From CAWACP01 sp963832965 (GTDB lineage Bacteria > Acidobacteriota > Terriglobia > Bryobacterales > Bryobacteraceae): DNA of 64,000 nucleotides. Within the stretch, counting starts at the first letter, position 1, and each line of letters opens with the position of its first letter. Positions 42,971 through 52,200 of the stretch are shown one piece after another. Below the pieces are notes generated by a model. It saw only the letters and a program-made list of their open reading frames with translations. It had not been told where the DNA came from and ran no database searches. Position numbers and translations under genes: made by a program. The DNA lies in assembly GCA_963832965.1 (NCBI GenBank), contig CAWHVW010000003.1:1116001-1180000 (forward strand), in the 5' to 3' direction.

Positions 42971-45561
42971 TAACGATTCGCCCGCGCCTGATCCACCGCC
43001 GCGTCGGCCCAGACGATGAGCGGCACCTCGTAGGGCAGGACGGCGTCGGGGTGCCATGGAAGCACCCGCACGGTGAAACCACACAGCCCGCTGTCGCCGC
43101 AGGTGACGCGGCCGGTGTAGGTGTAGACGTCGCCCTGATTTCCGGCCGCGGTCATGGGGCTTTTTCCGGCCGCGGGAACTCCGCCCGCTGGATCCATGGG
43201 CCCGTAATAGAGCTCCACGTGCACGTCCTGGGGCGACAGCGCACCCAGTTTCACCGCCGCGGTCACTTCCAGAGCGGCGCCCACCACCAGATTTTTCGGA
43301 ACCGCCGCATGGACGTGCTCCACGCTCACCTGCGGCCAGCTTCCACGCACCCGCCAGCGCCATTCCATCAGCGCCTTGGCGCGCGCCGCGTGATCCGTGG
43401 CCAGTTCGTTGTGCCGTTTCGCCGAAGGCAGATAGAAGCGTTCCGCGTACTGCGCCACCATGCGATTGGTGTTGAAAATGGGCGAGAGCATGGCCATGGA
43501 GAACTTCATGCGGGAGATCCAGCGGCGGGGCACGCCCTCGCTGTCGCGCTCGTAAAACAGCGGCACGATGTCGCTTTCGAGCACGTGGTAGAGCGTCTCG
43601 GACTCCACGCGATCCTGATATTCGAAATCCGTGTAGTCCTCGCCCTTGCCGATGGCCCAGCCGACCTCCGGATCGTACGCCTCCGCCCACCAGCCGTCCA
43701 GAATGGAGAAGTTCAATCCGCCGTTGGCCAGCAGTTTCATGCCGCTGGTGCCGCTGGCCTCCATGGGGCGGCGGGGCGTGTTCAACCAGAGGTCGACGCC
43801 CTGCACCAGGTAACGGGCCACCGACATGTCGTAGTTTTCGATGAACACGATGCGGCGCCGCACATCGGCATCGTGCGCGAACTGGACCAACTGGCGGATG
43901 AGTTCCTTCCCTTCCTTATCCTGCGGGTGAGCCTTACCCGCTACCACGATCTGCACGGGGCGGTCGGCGTCGTTGAGCAGACGCTTCAGGCGGGCGGCGT
44001 CCCGAAGGATCAGCGTGGCGCGTTTGTAGGTAGCGAAGCGGCGGGCGAAGCCGATGGTGAGCACTTCCGAATTCAACACGTCCCGCGCAAGGGTGGCATC
44101 CTGCTCGGAAGCTCCGCGAGCCCGCATCTGATCGGCCAGGCGGCGCCGCGCCCAGGAAACCAGCTGTTCCCGGCGGCGGCGGCGGACACTCCACAGCTCT
44201 TCGTCGGGAATGTCGTGGACGCGATTCCACACGGAGATATCGGTGGGGTCTTCGGCCCAGCGGGGGCCGAGATAGCGGTCCAGGAGCGCGCGCATCTCCT
44301 GAGAGATCCACGAGCGCGTGTGGACGCCATTGGTTACGTAGCCGATGGGAATCTCGTTATCGGGGAACCCCGCCCACGAGCGCCGGGCCATGCGCCGGGT
44401 CACGTCGGCGTGGAGCTTGCTCACGCCATTGCAGCAGGCGCTGTGGCGGGCGGCCAGCACGGCCATGTTGAAGGGCTCCGCATGGTCAGCGGCGTTGTTG
44501 CGGCCCAGCGCCATGAACTGATCGAAGTTCAGCCCGAGCTTTCCGGCATAGTCGCCCAGATAGCGCTGTATGAGAGTCGGGTCGAAGCGGTCGAAGCCGG
44601 CCTCTACGGGGGTGTGGGTGGTGAAAACGTTGCCGGCCGCGGTGGCTTGCCGGGACACGTGATAATCCAGCCCGTTCGCTTGCATGAAGAGACGCGCGCG
44701 CTCGATTCCGAGGAACGCGGAGTGGCCTTCATTCATGTGGCAGACGGTGGGTTCCAGGCCCATGGCCATCAACGCGCGCAGGCCGCCAATTCCCAGGACG
44801 ATTTCCTGCTGGATGCGCGTTTCGCTGTCGCCTCCGTAGAGCGCGCTGGTGATGGCGCGATCCGGCGGCGCATTTTCCTCCACGTTGGTGTCCAGCAGAT
44901 AGAGCGGAACCCGGCCAACGCGGGCCACCCAGACGCGCGCACGCACCGGCCGGCCGGGGAAGTCCACGGTGATCGACAACGGCGCGCCGTCGGGGCCGTT
45001 CACGGGTTCCAGCGGCAGGTTATAGAAATCGTTGACCGGATAGGTCTCCTGTTGCCAGCCGTCGGCACTCAGATATTGCTGGAAATAGCCGGTCTGGTAG
45101 AGCAGGCCGACGCCGACCAGGGGAAGACCCAGGTCGCTGGCCGATTTCAGATGGTCGCCCGCAAGAATGCCCAGCCCGCCGGCGTAGTTGGGGACGCACT
45201 CGGTGAGGCCGAACTCAGCGGAGAAGTAGGCGATGCGCAGACCACTGGCCGCCGCTTCCGGGTGACGCCGCGCGCACCAGCCCGGTATCTGCAGGTAGTC
45301 CTTGAGGGAGGCATGCACGCGGCGCATGTGCGCCAGGAACGCTTCGTCGGCTTCCAGCTCTTCCAGACGCACCTGATCGATGCTGCCCAGCATGAGCCGC
45401 GGATTGTGACCGCTCTTCTCCCAGGCGTCGCGATCCATGCGGCGGAAGAGGCCAATGGTGTCGTGGTCCCAGGACCAGCGCAGATTCATGGCCAGCTCGC
45501 CCAGCGGCGCGAGCGTAGCCGGAATGGCGGGAAGAACGCGATACGAAAAAAGGCTGGGCAC
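42970..45561 (-). CDS. glgP: Alpha-glucan (glycogen/maltodextrin) phosphorylase, short form with DUF3417 domain
   Basis: An 863-residue cytoplasmic enzyme releasing glucose 1-phosphate from glycogen or maltodextrins. The N-terminal DUF3417 segment (MNLRWSWDHDTIGLFRRMD) is followed by AYFSAEFGLTECVPNYAGGL and LGILAGDHLKSASDLG. The catalytic core has NEGHSAF, TTHTPVEAGFDRF, YVTNGVHTRSW, FARRFATYKRA and the PLP lysine near 608 in PMEASGTSGMKLLANGG. The C-terminal 100 residues form an extra beta domain (VEHVHAAVPKNLVVGAALEV). This matches the GT35 subgroup found in thermophiles and many soil bacteria. The start codon is GTG with AAGGAG upstream. It is unusual for this gene to be coupled directly to an exported glycosidase gene. 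Confidence 0.93.
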   Translation of the reverse strand: MPSLFSYRVLPAIPATLAPLGELAMNLRWSWDHDTIGLFRRMDRDAWEKSGHNPRLMLGSIDQVRLEELEADEAFLAHMRRVHASLKDYLQIPGWCARRHPEAAASGLRIAYFSAEFGLTECVPNYAGGLGILAGDHLKSASDLGLPLVGVGLLYQTGYFQQYLSADGWQQETYPVNDFYNLPLEPVNGPDGAPLSITVDFPGRPVRARVWVARVGRVPLYLLDTNVEENAPPDRAITSALYGGDSETRIQQEIVLGIGGLRALMAMGLEPTVCHMNEGHSAFLGIERARLFMQANGLDYHVSRQATAAGNVFTTHTPVEAGFDRFDPTLIQRYLGDYAGKLGLNFDQFMALGRNNAADHAEPFNMAVLAARHSACCNGVSKLHADVTRRMARRSWAGFPDNEIPIGYVTNGVHTRSWISQEMRALLDRYLGPRWAEDPTDISVWNRVHDIPDEELWSVRRRRREQLVSWARRRLADQMRARGASEQDATLARDVLNSEVLTIGFARRFATYKRATLILRDAARLKRLLNDADRPVQIVVAGKAHPQDKEGKELIRQLVQFAHDADVRRRIVFIENYDMSVARYLVQGVDLWLNTPRRPMEASGTSGMKLLANGGLNFSILDGWWAEAYDPEVGWAIGKGEDYTDFEYQDRVESETLYHVLESDIVPLFYERDSEGVPRRWISRMKFSMAMLSPIFNTNRMVAQYAERFYLPSAKRHNELATDHAARAKALMEWRWRVRGSWPQVSVEHVHAAVPKNLVVGAALEVTAAVKLGALSPQDVHVELYYGPMDPAGGVPAAGKSPMTAAGNQGDVYTYTGRVTCGDSGLCGFTVRVLPWHPDAVLPYEVPLIVWADAAVDQARANR

Positions 45562-45572
45562 GTCAGACTCCT

Positions 45573-46463
45573 TCAGACCGTTAGTGCGCGCAGATGCTGA
45601 TAACTCACCCGCAGACTGTCCACTGGGTCGTGCGGGGTGTGATCCTGCTCGACGTAGTAGTGGGCCACGCCGGCGTTCCCGGCGGCGCGCAGGATGGCGG
45701 GAAAATCGAGCGAGCCGTTGCCAACTTCCTTGAAATAAGACGGTTTGGCTTTAGCCTCGTCAAATAACACCGGCGTTCCCTTGGCCTTGTCCTTGAGATG
45801 GATCAGGCGCACCCGCGAGGCGTTCCGGTTGAGGAATTCCACGGGATCCTGTCCGGCGGCGCTGAGCCAGAACACATCCGTTTCCAGGCTGACCAGATTC
45901 GGGTCGGTGCGCTCGAGGAGGATGTCGATGAGCCGGTGGCCGGGCTCACCGGCGAATTCGAAGGCGTGATTGTGATAGCAGAGCGGGGCGCCCACCTTGC
46001 GCGCGGTCTCGCCCGCCTGGTTCAGTTTTTCGCAGAACGCCCGCCAGTTGTCGAGGGTGCCGCGTTCGTCCGGCCTGACGTAGGGGATGACCACGTATTC
46101 GACGCCGTACGATTTCGCTTCTTCGACGGCGGCCTCCCAGGTGAGCGCGGGGGGAAGCTTCCATTCCTCGCGTTTGCCGGTGACGAGGCCCGTCTCCAGA
46201 TGGCTGCTGGGAATCGCCAGGCCGTATTTCTTACAGATCGGCGCGAGCATCGCGAGGTCCGCGCGGCCTGCCTCCACTTCGGTGTAACCGATATCCTGGA
46301 TGCGTTTCAGAGCGGTGTCGGCGCCGCGGGGCAGAACGTCGCGCACGGTGTAGAGCTGCGCGCCAAGCGATTTGCGGAAGCGCCCGGTCTGGGCCACTGA
46401 AGGAAGCGCAGCGGCTACGGAAGCGGACATGGTCCGGAAGAAGGAGCGTCGGTTGTACGGCAT
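45573..46463 (-). CDS. Exported sugar phosphate isomerase/epimerase-like TIM-barrel protein
   Basis: A 296-residue xylose-isomerase-like TIM barrel. It begins MPYNRRSFFRTMSASVAAAL, a Tat-type signal (NRRSFFRTM). The barrel has LGAQLYTVRDVLPRGADTAL, DIGYTEVEAG, then PLCYHNHAFEF, LVSLETDVFW with metal-ligand Glu/Asp, RVRLIHLKDKAK, and HYYVEQDHTP. Such proteins act on sugars or sugar derivatives, often in exported form in Acidobacteriota, Planctomycetota and Verrucomicrobiota. It lies 12 bases upstream of the glycogen phosphorylase gene in the same direction, forming a three-gene run with the glycosidase. The ATG at 46463 is preferred over 46475 for signal placement. Confidence 0.82.
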   Translation of the reverse strand: MPYNRRSFFRTMSASVAAALPSVAQTGRFRKSLGAQLYTVRDVLPRGADTALKRIQDIGYTEVEAGRADLAMLAPICKKYGLAIPSSHLETGLVTGKREEWKLPPALTWEAAVEEAKSYGVEYVVIPYVRPDERGTLDNWRAFCEKLNQAGETARKVGAPLCYHNHAFEFAGEPGHRLIDILLERTDPNLVSLETDVFWLSAAGQDPVEFLNRNASRVRLIHLKDKAKGTPVLFDEAKAKPSYFKEVGNGSLDFPAILRAAGNAGVAHYYVEQDHTPHDPVDSLRVSYQHLRALTV

Positions 46464-46550
46464 AGCCGTACACATGATATCCGCTCGGCGTGGCCGCGCG
46501 CAGTGGGGGCGTGGAGAGTCAGCCGCATAGCGGCGGCGCCAACGCGCTGG

Positions 46551-46892
46551 CTAGCGGGCGACAGCGACGCCGGGCGAGGTGACCGAAAAATAGGTCATTT
46601 CCTCGCGCAGCTTCGGTTTGACGGTGCCGGAAATCAGTTCCAGACCGATGGAATGCCCTTCGGGTTCGGCCTCGCAGTGCGCCACGGTGGCCACGAACAG
46701 ATCGTCTCCCACTTCGAGACTCACTATGTCGCCCTCGGGAACCGCGCCCTTCACGGAAACGCGGGCGCCGTGCTCGGAGGCATTGTTGATGGTGCCCGAC
46801 TGGGGCGGAGCGTTGTCGCCGAGGCGGTTCAATACACAGGGTCCCTCAAACGAGACTCTCGGTTCGCTGCGGCGCTCACTTTGATCAGTCAT
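46551..46892 (-). CDS. PilZ-domain protein
   Basis: A 113-residue single-domain PilZ-like protein, possibly a c-di-GMP receptor. It has an N-terminal arginine cluster (ERRSEPRVSFEGPCVLN), TINNASEHGARVSVKG where the D/NxSxxG motif sits as NNASEHG, and AEPEGHSIGLELIS at the end of the barrel. The classic RxxxR is present as RRSEPR, with spacing RSEPR. The ATG at 46892 follows GGAGA and is preferred over in-frame codons further upstream. Its neighbour upstream is the hemerythrin-like gene on the same strand, about 60 bases away, suggesting one transcript. Confidence 0.8.
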   Translation of the reverse strand: MTDQSERRSEPRVSFEGPCVLNRLGDNAPPQSGTINNASEHGARVSVKGAVPEGDIVSLEVGDDLFVATVAHCEAEPEGHSIGLELISGTVKPKLREEMTYFSVTSPGVAVAR

Positions 46893-46951
46893 ATACTTCT
46901 CCATCCAGAGTGATCGGTCAACCACGATTGTGTGATCCGGAGGAGCGCGTT

Positions 46952-47341
46952 TCAATAGGCGGCTGGTAACATACTCGCCGAGTCATGGTACCTGGGCGCG
47001 CCAGGGTAAACCCCTGCTTTGCCGGTCAGGACGCGGAGCGTTTGCAGGAGGTCGACGATCCCGGCGGTCTCTTCCCGGCCGGCGCAAATGCGCTCCCGCA
47101 TGCCCGGTATTTTGCTCAGAACCCGGGCGTGCATCACCAGCCGAGCGTCCAGATGCGTGTAGCCGTATCGCCGCAGAACCCGCACTTCGGTGGCGAAATG
47201 CTCGCTGCACAAGCGGGCGAGATGGTCCAGCAGAGTGGCGATCGCGTCCGCGGGGCGGCCATCGAGAACGGCATCGTGGACTCGCTCCATCGCGGTCAGG
47301 AGCACGTCGCTCGAGACGCCGAGCGAGCCGACATCGTTCAT
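46952..47341 (-). CDS. Hemerythrin-like four-helix protein with an altered metal site
   Basis: A 129-residue helical protein. The middle matches the bacteriohemerythrin pattern: LLDHLARLCSEHFATEV with the His-x3-Glu ligand pair (H and E of HFATE), then RRYGYTHLDARLVMHARVL where a His-x3-His pair is expected. Here the second pair reads R-x3-H, so one iron ligand is missing. It may therefore bind one metal, or none, or serve a structural role. The C terminus is proline/alanine-rich without a recognised domain. It sits upstream of the PilZ gene. The assignment is from motif pattern alone and could be wrong. Confidence 0.45.
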   Translation of the reverse strand: MNDVGSLGVSSDVLLTAMERVHDAVLDGRPADAIATLLDHLARLCSEHFATEVRVLRRYGYTHLDARLVMHARVLSKIPGMRERICAGREETAGIVDLLQTLRVLTGKAGVYPGAPRYHDSASMLPAAY

Positions 47342-47434
47342 GACGGGTGGATCGGCAGCCCAGGTAATCTACTTTAGGAGCCTTAGGGGAAACGTACTGG
47401 TACTGAGTTCGCAGGATGTTCGATGGCTTGCGCG

Positions 47435-47602
47435 AACGCGGCTGGCGCCGCGTGTCCTGGGGCCGGGCTAACGCGGGTTCGTTGCGTGTCCTGGGTTGCG
47501 TGAACGCGGCTGGCGCCGCGTGTCCTCGGTTGCGCTAACGCGGCTGGCGCCGCGTGTCCACGGGCCGGACTAACGCGGCTGGCGTTGCGTGTCCTCGGTC
47601 GG
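47435..47602. repeat. Five tandem 34-35 bp hairpin units
   Basis: Units start at 47435, 47470, 47503, 47537 and 47572. The consensus AACGCGGCTGGCGCCGCG is followed by TGTCC and a variable tail ending in CTA. Each full unit can form a hairpin with arms CGCGGC / GCCGCG and loop TGGC; the second unit is diverged. The array fills the 261-base gap between the hemerythrin-like and sigma-54 genes and ends at the latter's stop. No cas genes are present. Confidence 0.8.
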
Positions 47603-49108
47603 TCAGCCCGCTACATTTTCGAGGTAGGATTCCACCTTTGCTTTCACGGTGCGGCGGTCGAGGCCAAGCCTTCGGGCTGCTTCCTCGTAGCTTCCGGCCT
47701 GGCGGTAGACCAGCGCGGAATACCAGGCGAGCAATTCGCCGGCGGTCACGTGGCCGCCCTGAGCCTGGGCCAGGAAAGTGTCCTCGACCGCGCGGGCCTG
47801 GCCGGCGATGGGCTGGTACGAGCGGCGAATGATGATGTTGCGGACGCACTGCTCAAGCTCGCGATAGTTGCCCGGCCAGGCGTAGTCTTCGGGCAGATGC
47901 GCGGTGATCCACCCTTCCACTTCCGGCAGGCACTGTTCGGCCTCTTCTCCCACGGCGCGGCGAACCATGTAGAGCAGCAGATCGTGCAGCACACGCGGAG
48001 AATCGTCGATCTGCTCACGCAGGGAAGGAGCGCGGATGAGGTCGGCGCAGAGACGGTAGTAGAGATCTTCGCGGAAGCGGCGCGCCTGAATCTCCTCGGC
48101 CAGATTGCGGTTGGTGGCGGCGATCAGCTTCCCCCGGAAGACGCGAAGGGCGGTGTCGCCGACGGCGGAGAACCGGCGCGTCTCAATCACCCGCAGCAGC
48201 TTCACCTGCAGCGATAACTCCATTTCGCCCAGTTCGTCCAGAAATACCGACCCTTGCTCCGGACAAGCGTCGAGCCATCCTTTGCGATCGGCGGTGGCTC
48301 CGGTGAACGCGCCGCGGCGATGGCCGAAGAGCTCCGATTCGATCAACGTCGGGGAAAGCGCGGCCAGGTTGATGGCGAAGAACGATTCCCCGGGAGCGCC
48401 GGCGAACTCCAGCCGCTCGGGGTCGAACGGAACGTACCGGGCGGCGGCAATGGCGCGCGCCACCAGTTCCTTGCCGGTGCCGGAGGGCCCCATAATGAGC
48501 GTCGGAAAATCGCCCATGCGCGCGTAGAGGATGCGGCGGTAGCGGCGCATGTCGTGCGTGAAGACGGATTGCCAGACGCTGGCGCGCAGCCGGGCGGCGG
48601 GCATGGAATCTCCAATGATGTTGTCGAAGATGTGCAGGAACGCGCGCCGCACCTGGCGGTAACAAGCGAACACGTGCGCGGGCTGCAGGGCGGTTTCGAA
48701 GCGCTTGCCGGAGATGCTGAAGAAACGCTTCCAGTCGGCCAGGAACTGGCGGTAGAACTGCCAGCGGCCCTCGGTCGCAGAGAACTTCCGGTAGTAGCGC
48801 TCATAGAGCATCTCATGCACGGATTCCTCATAGATGGCGAGGTCCGCGGCGGTCATGTCCGAGGCGCGCTCCAGGCGCGCGTGGATGTTCTCGAGGAGCG
48901 GTTCGAGCCGGGCATGGATGCGGGCGATGTTGGGCGGCTCGGCGTCGGGGCCGGTGACCGAGGCGCTCCACACCGGGCCTCCGGGCACGAACTCATGCCC
49001 CAGCGCGGCGCGCTCAAACTCCAGGCGCTCGGGCAGGAAAGGGTTCGCATAGGCGAGGCTGGCGACGGCGGTGAGGAAGCGGCGTTCCGACGGCGAATAG
49101 ACTTCCAT
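47603..49108 (-). CDS. Sigma-54-dependent transcriptional activator with unusual N-terminal domain
   Basis: A 501-residue enhancer-binding protein that activates RNA polymerase bearing sigma-54. Residues about 1-185 are an alpha-helical domain I do not recognise (FYRQFLADWKRFFSISGKRF); there is no receiver, GAF or PAS domain. The AAA+ domain has Walker A MGPSGTGKELVARA, the sigma-contact loop GAFTGA intact in GHRRGAFTGATADRKG, and Walker B GSVFLDELGEM. A Fis-type helix-turn-helix closes the protein (SYEEAARRLGLDRRTVKAKV). An in-frame ATG at 49123 is an alternative start. Either start lies inside a 40-bp palindrome and lacks a ribosome-binding site, which suggests tight autoregulation. Confidence 0.9.
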   Translation of the reverse strand: MEVYSPSERRFLTAVASLAYANPFLPERLEFERAALGHEFVPGGPVWSASVTGPDAEPPNIARIHARLEPLLENIHARLERASDMTAADLAIYEESVHEMLYERYYRKFSATEGRWQFYRQFLADWKRFFSISGKRFETALQPAHVFACYRQVRRAFLHIFDNIIGDSMPAARLRASVWQSVFTHDMRRYRRILYARMGDFPTLIMGPSGTGKELVARAIAAARYVPFDPERLEFAGAPGESFFAINLAALSPTLIESELFGHRRGAFTGATADRKGWLDACPEQGSVFLDELGEMELSLQVKLLRVIETRRFSAVGDTALRVFRGKLIAATNRNLAEEIQARRFREDLYYRLCADLIRAPSLREQIDDSPRVLHDLLLYMVRRAVGEEAEQCLPEVEGWITAHLPEDYAWPGNYRELEQCVRNIIIRRSYQPIAGQARAVEDTFLAQAQGGHVTAGELLAWYSALVYRQAGSYEEAARRLGLDRRTVKAKVESYLENVAG

Positions 49109-49143
49109 ACATTGAGTGTACATATATGTACATTAAATGTATG
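49104..49143. promoter_or_regulatory. 40-bp nested palindrome at the start of the sigma-54 activator gene
   Basis: Outer arms CCATACATT (49104-49112) and AATGTATGG (49135-49143) are exact inverted repeats. Inside them is the perfect 16-bp palindrome TGTACATATATGTACA (49116-49131). Both share the same centre (between 49123 and 49124), with a three-base mismatch between the two arm sets. The AT-rich site overlaps both candidate start codons of the activator and lies about 90 bases upstream of the divergent acyltransferase gene. It reads like a dimer- or tetramer-binding operator. Confidence 0.75.
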
Positions 49144-49188
49144 GAGGCGTGTGAGAACTGGCGCGCAACTCGCAGAATATACTGAATC

Positions 49189-49208
49189 AGCCAGGCATAC
49201 CCGCCTGG
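49189..49208 (+). promoter_or_regulatory. Hairpin in the leader of the acyltransferase-synthetase gene
   Basis: GCCAGGC (49189-49195) and GCCTGGC (49202-49208) form a perfect 7-bp stem with a six-base loop ATACCC. It lies 27 bases before the ATG. No T-run follows, so it is not a classic terminator. It might affect mRNA stability or be chance. Confidence 0.4.
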
Positions 49209-49234
49209 CACGCGGCTTGCGCTAACGGGAGGCC

Positions 49235-52200
49235 ATGAGCGACCGGGTATTGAACGCGAAATCATCGGGAAGCTACGCGCGGCTTTTCACCGATGGCGGC
49301 TTCCAGGCTTTCCTGTGGACCCAGTTCCTTGGCGCGTTCAACGACAACGTCTACAAGATGATTGTCTCGATCATGGCGCTGCGGCTGGCGGCGGATTCGC
49401 AAGCGGGCAGCCGGTATCTGGCGCTGGCCGGCGCGGTGTTCGTGATTCCCTTCCTTCTGTTCGCCGGTCCGGCGGGACAGCTTGCCGACCGGTTCTCCAA
49501 GACGCGCGTGCTGCAGAGCACCAAAGCGCTGGAAATTGTGATCATGCTGGTGGGCATCGGCGCGCTGCTCTCGCATCGCATCGACCTGCTGCTGGTGGTG
49601 CTGTTCCTGCTGGCGGTGCAGGCCAATTTCTTCAGCCCCGCCAAGTACGGCATCCTTCCGGAAATCATGCCGGAATCGCAACTGGCGCGGGCCAACGGCC
49701 TGCTGGAGCTGACCACGTTCGTGGCCATCGTGGTGGGCACCAGCTTTGGCACGCTTCTGTTCGAGCGCTGGCAGGGCACGCCGCTGAAGATCGGGATGAC
49801 GCTGCTGGGAATCGCGCTGGTGGGGTCCGCGGCAAGCCTGTTCATCACGCGCTCACCGGCGTCGGGCTCGCGCGTACGGTTTCGCTGGAACCCCTTCCAT
49901 GAGGTGGTGATCGGCATCCGCAGCCTGCGCGGCCGCCCTACTCTTTGGCTGACGGTGGTGGGAATTTCCTGGTTCTGGTTCGTGGGCGGTTTATTTCAGC
50001 TCTCGTTGCTGCTGGTTGGCCAGGAGACTTTGCACGCCTCGGAGACGCGCGTGGGCCTGCTGGTGACGGCTTTGGCGCTGGGCATTGGATTGGGCAGCGT
50101 GCTGGCCGGGCGGCTGGCGGGCGACCATATCGAACTCGGCCTGGTGCCCGTGGGATCGGCCCTGATGGGCGGGTTCAGCATCGCCATGGGATGCACGCAC
50201 TCCTATGAATGGGCGCTGGTGTGGCTGGCCGCGGTGGGCTTTTCCGGCGGGCTGTTCGTGGTTCCGCTGAACGCGTATTTGCAGGAGCACGCCGGCGCGG
50301 AAGAGAAGGGCCGCGTGCTGGCCACCAACAATTTCCTGAATATGGTGGGGGTGGTGCTGGCGTCCGGCGTGCTTTGGACCCTGCACGACAAGCTGCACTG
50401 GAACGCGGCGCACGTGATTGTGGCGCTGGGCGTGGCCACGCTGGCGGCCACCGTGTATGTGGCGTTGACGCTCACCGACGTCACTCTGCGCTTTGTGGTA
50501 CTGGGCATCTTCCGCTTGCTGTTTCGCGTGCGTATCGTGGGCGGCGAGCGCATCCCGAAAGAGGGCGGCGCGCTGTTGGTGGCGAACCATACTTCATACG
50601 CGGACGTGCCGCTGCTCGGCTACACCACGCACCGCTTCATCCGCTTCATGATGTGGAAGCAGCTTTATGACGTGATGCCGTTCCGGCCGTTCTACCGCCG
50701 GCTGCACACCATTCCCCTGCCGACCAATTCTCCCAAAGGTTCGATTCAGGCGCTGCGCGCGGCCCGCGAAGAACTGAAGAACGGCGAGATGGTATGCATA
50801 TTTCCCGAAGGCGCGATCACGCGGACCGGGCAGATCATGCCCTTCCAGCGCGGCTTTGAAAAGATTGTGCGGGGGACGGACGCGCCGGTCATTCCCATAT
50901 TTCTGGATGGCCTGTGGGGGCACCCGCTGAGCTATCGCGGGGGAGGGCTGTTTCAAAGCTGGAACTGGAAACGGCGCGAGGTGACCATCCACATCGGCGA
51001 GCCGGTGAACGGGCCGGTCACGCCCGCACAACTGCGCGAACGGATACTGGAGATGCAGAATCGGGCCATGCCGCTGCACAAGCGCGCGGACTCGACGTTG
51101 CCGCATCGTTTAATCCAGGCTGCTCGCCGCAACTGGTCCGGGCTGGCGCTGGCGGATTCCACCGGCAAGAGTCTCACCTTCGGCAGGACCCTTGCCGCCG
51201 CGCTGCTGGTGCGCGACTGGTTCCATGCGCAACGGCCGGGAGAAGAGCGCATCGGCGTGCTGCTGCCATCTTCCGTGGGCGGCGCGCTGATGAACCTGGG
51301 GCTGGCGCTGGCGGGGAGAACCGCCGTCAATTTGAATTTCACAACCGGCGACGAGAACATCCGGGCGGCCGCGCAGCGGTGCGGTTTGCGCACCATAGTT
51401 ACGTCCAGGCGGTTCCTGCAGAAGCTGGCGGCAACGCCGGAGATGGTGTTCGCCGAAGATATGCTCGAGTTCGGCAAGATGGCGAAGCTGCGCGCGCTGC
51501 TGGCGGCCCGCTTTGCTCCCGCGCAACGCCTGGCGGGGACGGCCGGGCCCGACGATGTGGCCGTGGTTATATTCACCAGCGGCAGTACCGGCGATCCGAA
51601 GGGCGTGATGCTGACGCACTGGAACCTGATTGCCAACATGGACGCGACCGCGCAGATCTTCGACCTCAGCCGGCGCGACTGCATGCTGGGCGCGCTGCCG
51701 TTCTTCCACTCCTTCGGCTACACGTATACGCTGTGGTTCCCGCTGATCCAGGGGTTCCCCGCGGTGTACCATCCCAACCCGACGGACGCGAAAACGATCG
51801 GCGAGCTGGCCGCGAAACACCAGGTGACGTTCCTGCTCTCCACGCCGACATTCTGCGTCAGCTACGTTCGGCAGTGCGCGCGCGAGCAGTTCGCGACTTT
51901 GCGCTATACGATGGTGGGGGCCGAGAAGCTGCGGCCCGCGCTGGCGCAGGCGTTTTACGAGAAATTTGGCGTCCATCCGCTCGAAGGCTACGGTTGCACG
52001 GAGATGGGGCCGGTGGTGTCGGTGAATACCCCTGATGTGCTGGCCATCGCGCCTCCGCAACTGGGCACTTGCGCGGAATCAGTGGGCCGTCCGATTCCGG
52101 GGGTGGTGGTGCGGATTGTGAATCCGGAAACTTTTGAGCCGGTTTCCGAGGGCGAGGAGGGTCTGCTGCTGGTGAACGGACCCGCGCGCATGTCCGGCTA

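Noticed and set aside
42971..43690. In-frame N-terminal extension of the exported glycosidase into the phosphorylase gene
   Set aside because: It would overlap the phosphorylase coding region by about 720 bases and would bury the Tat signal that follows the ATG at 42970.
43051..45600. 849-codon plus-strand open frame opposite glycogen phosphorylase
   Set aside because: The minus-strand product has the full GT35 active site. The plus-strand product shows only shadow composition and no recognisable domain.
47435..47602. CRISPR array
   Set aside because: The units are contiguous 33-35 bp repeats without unique spacers of constant length, and no cas gene is present.
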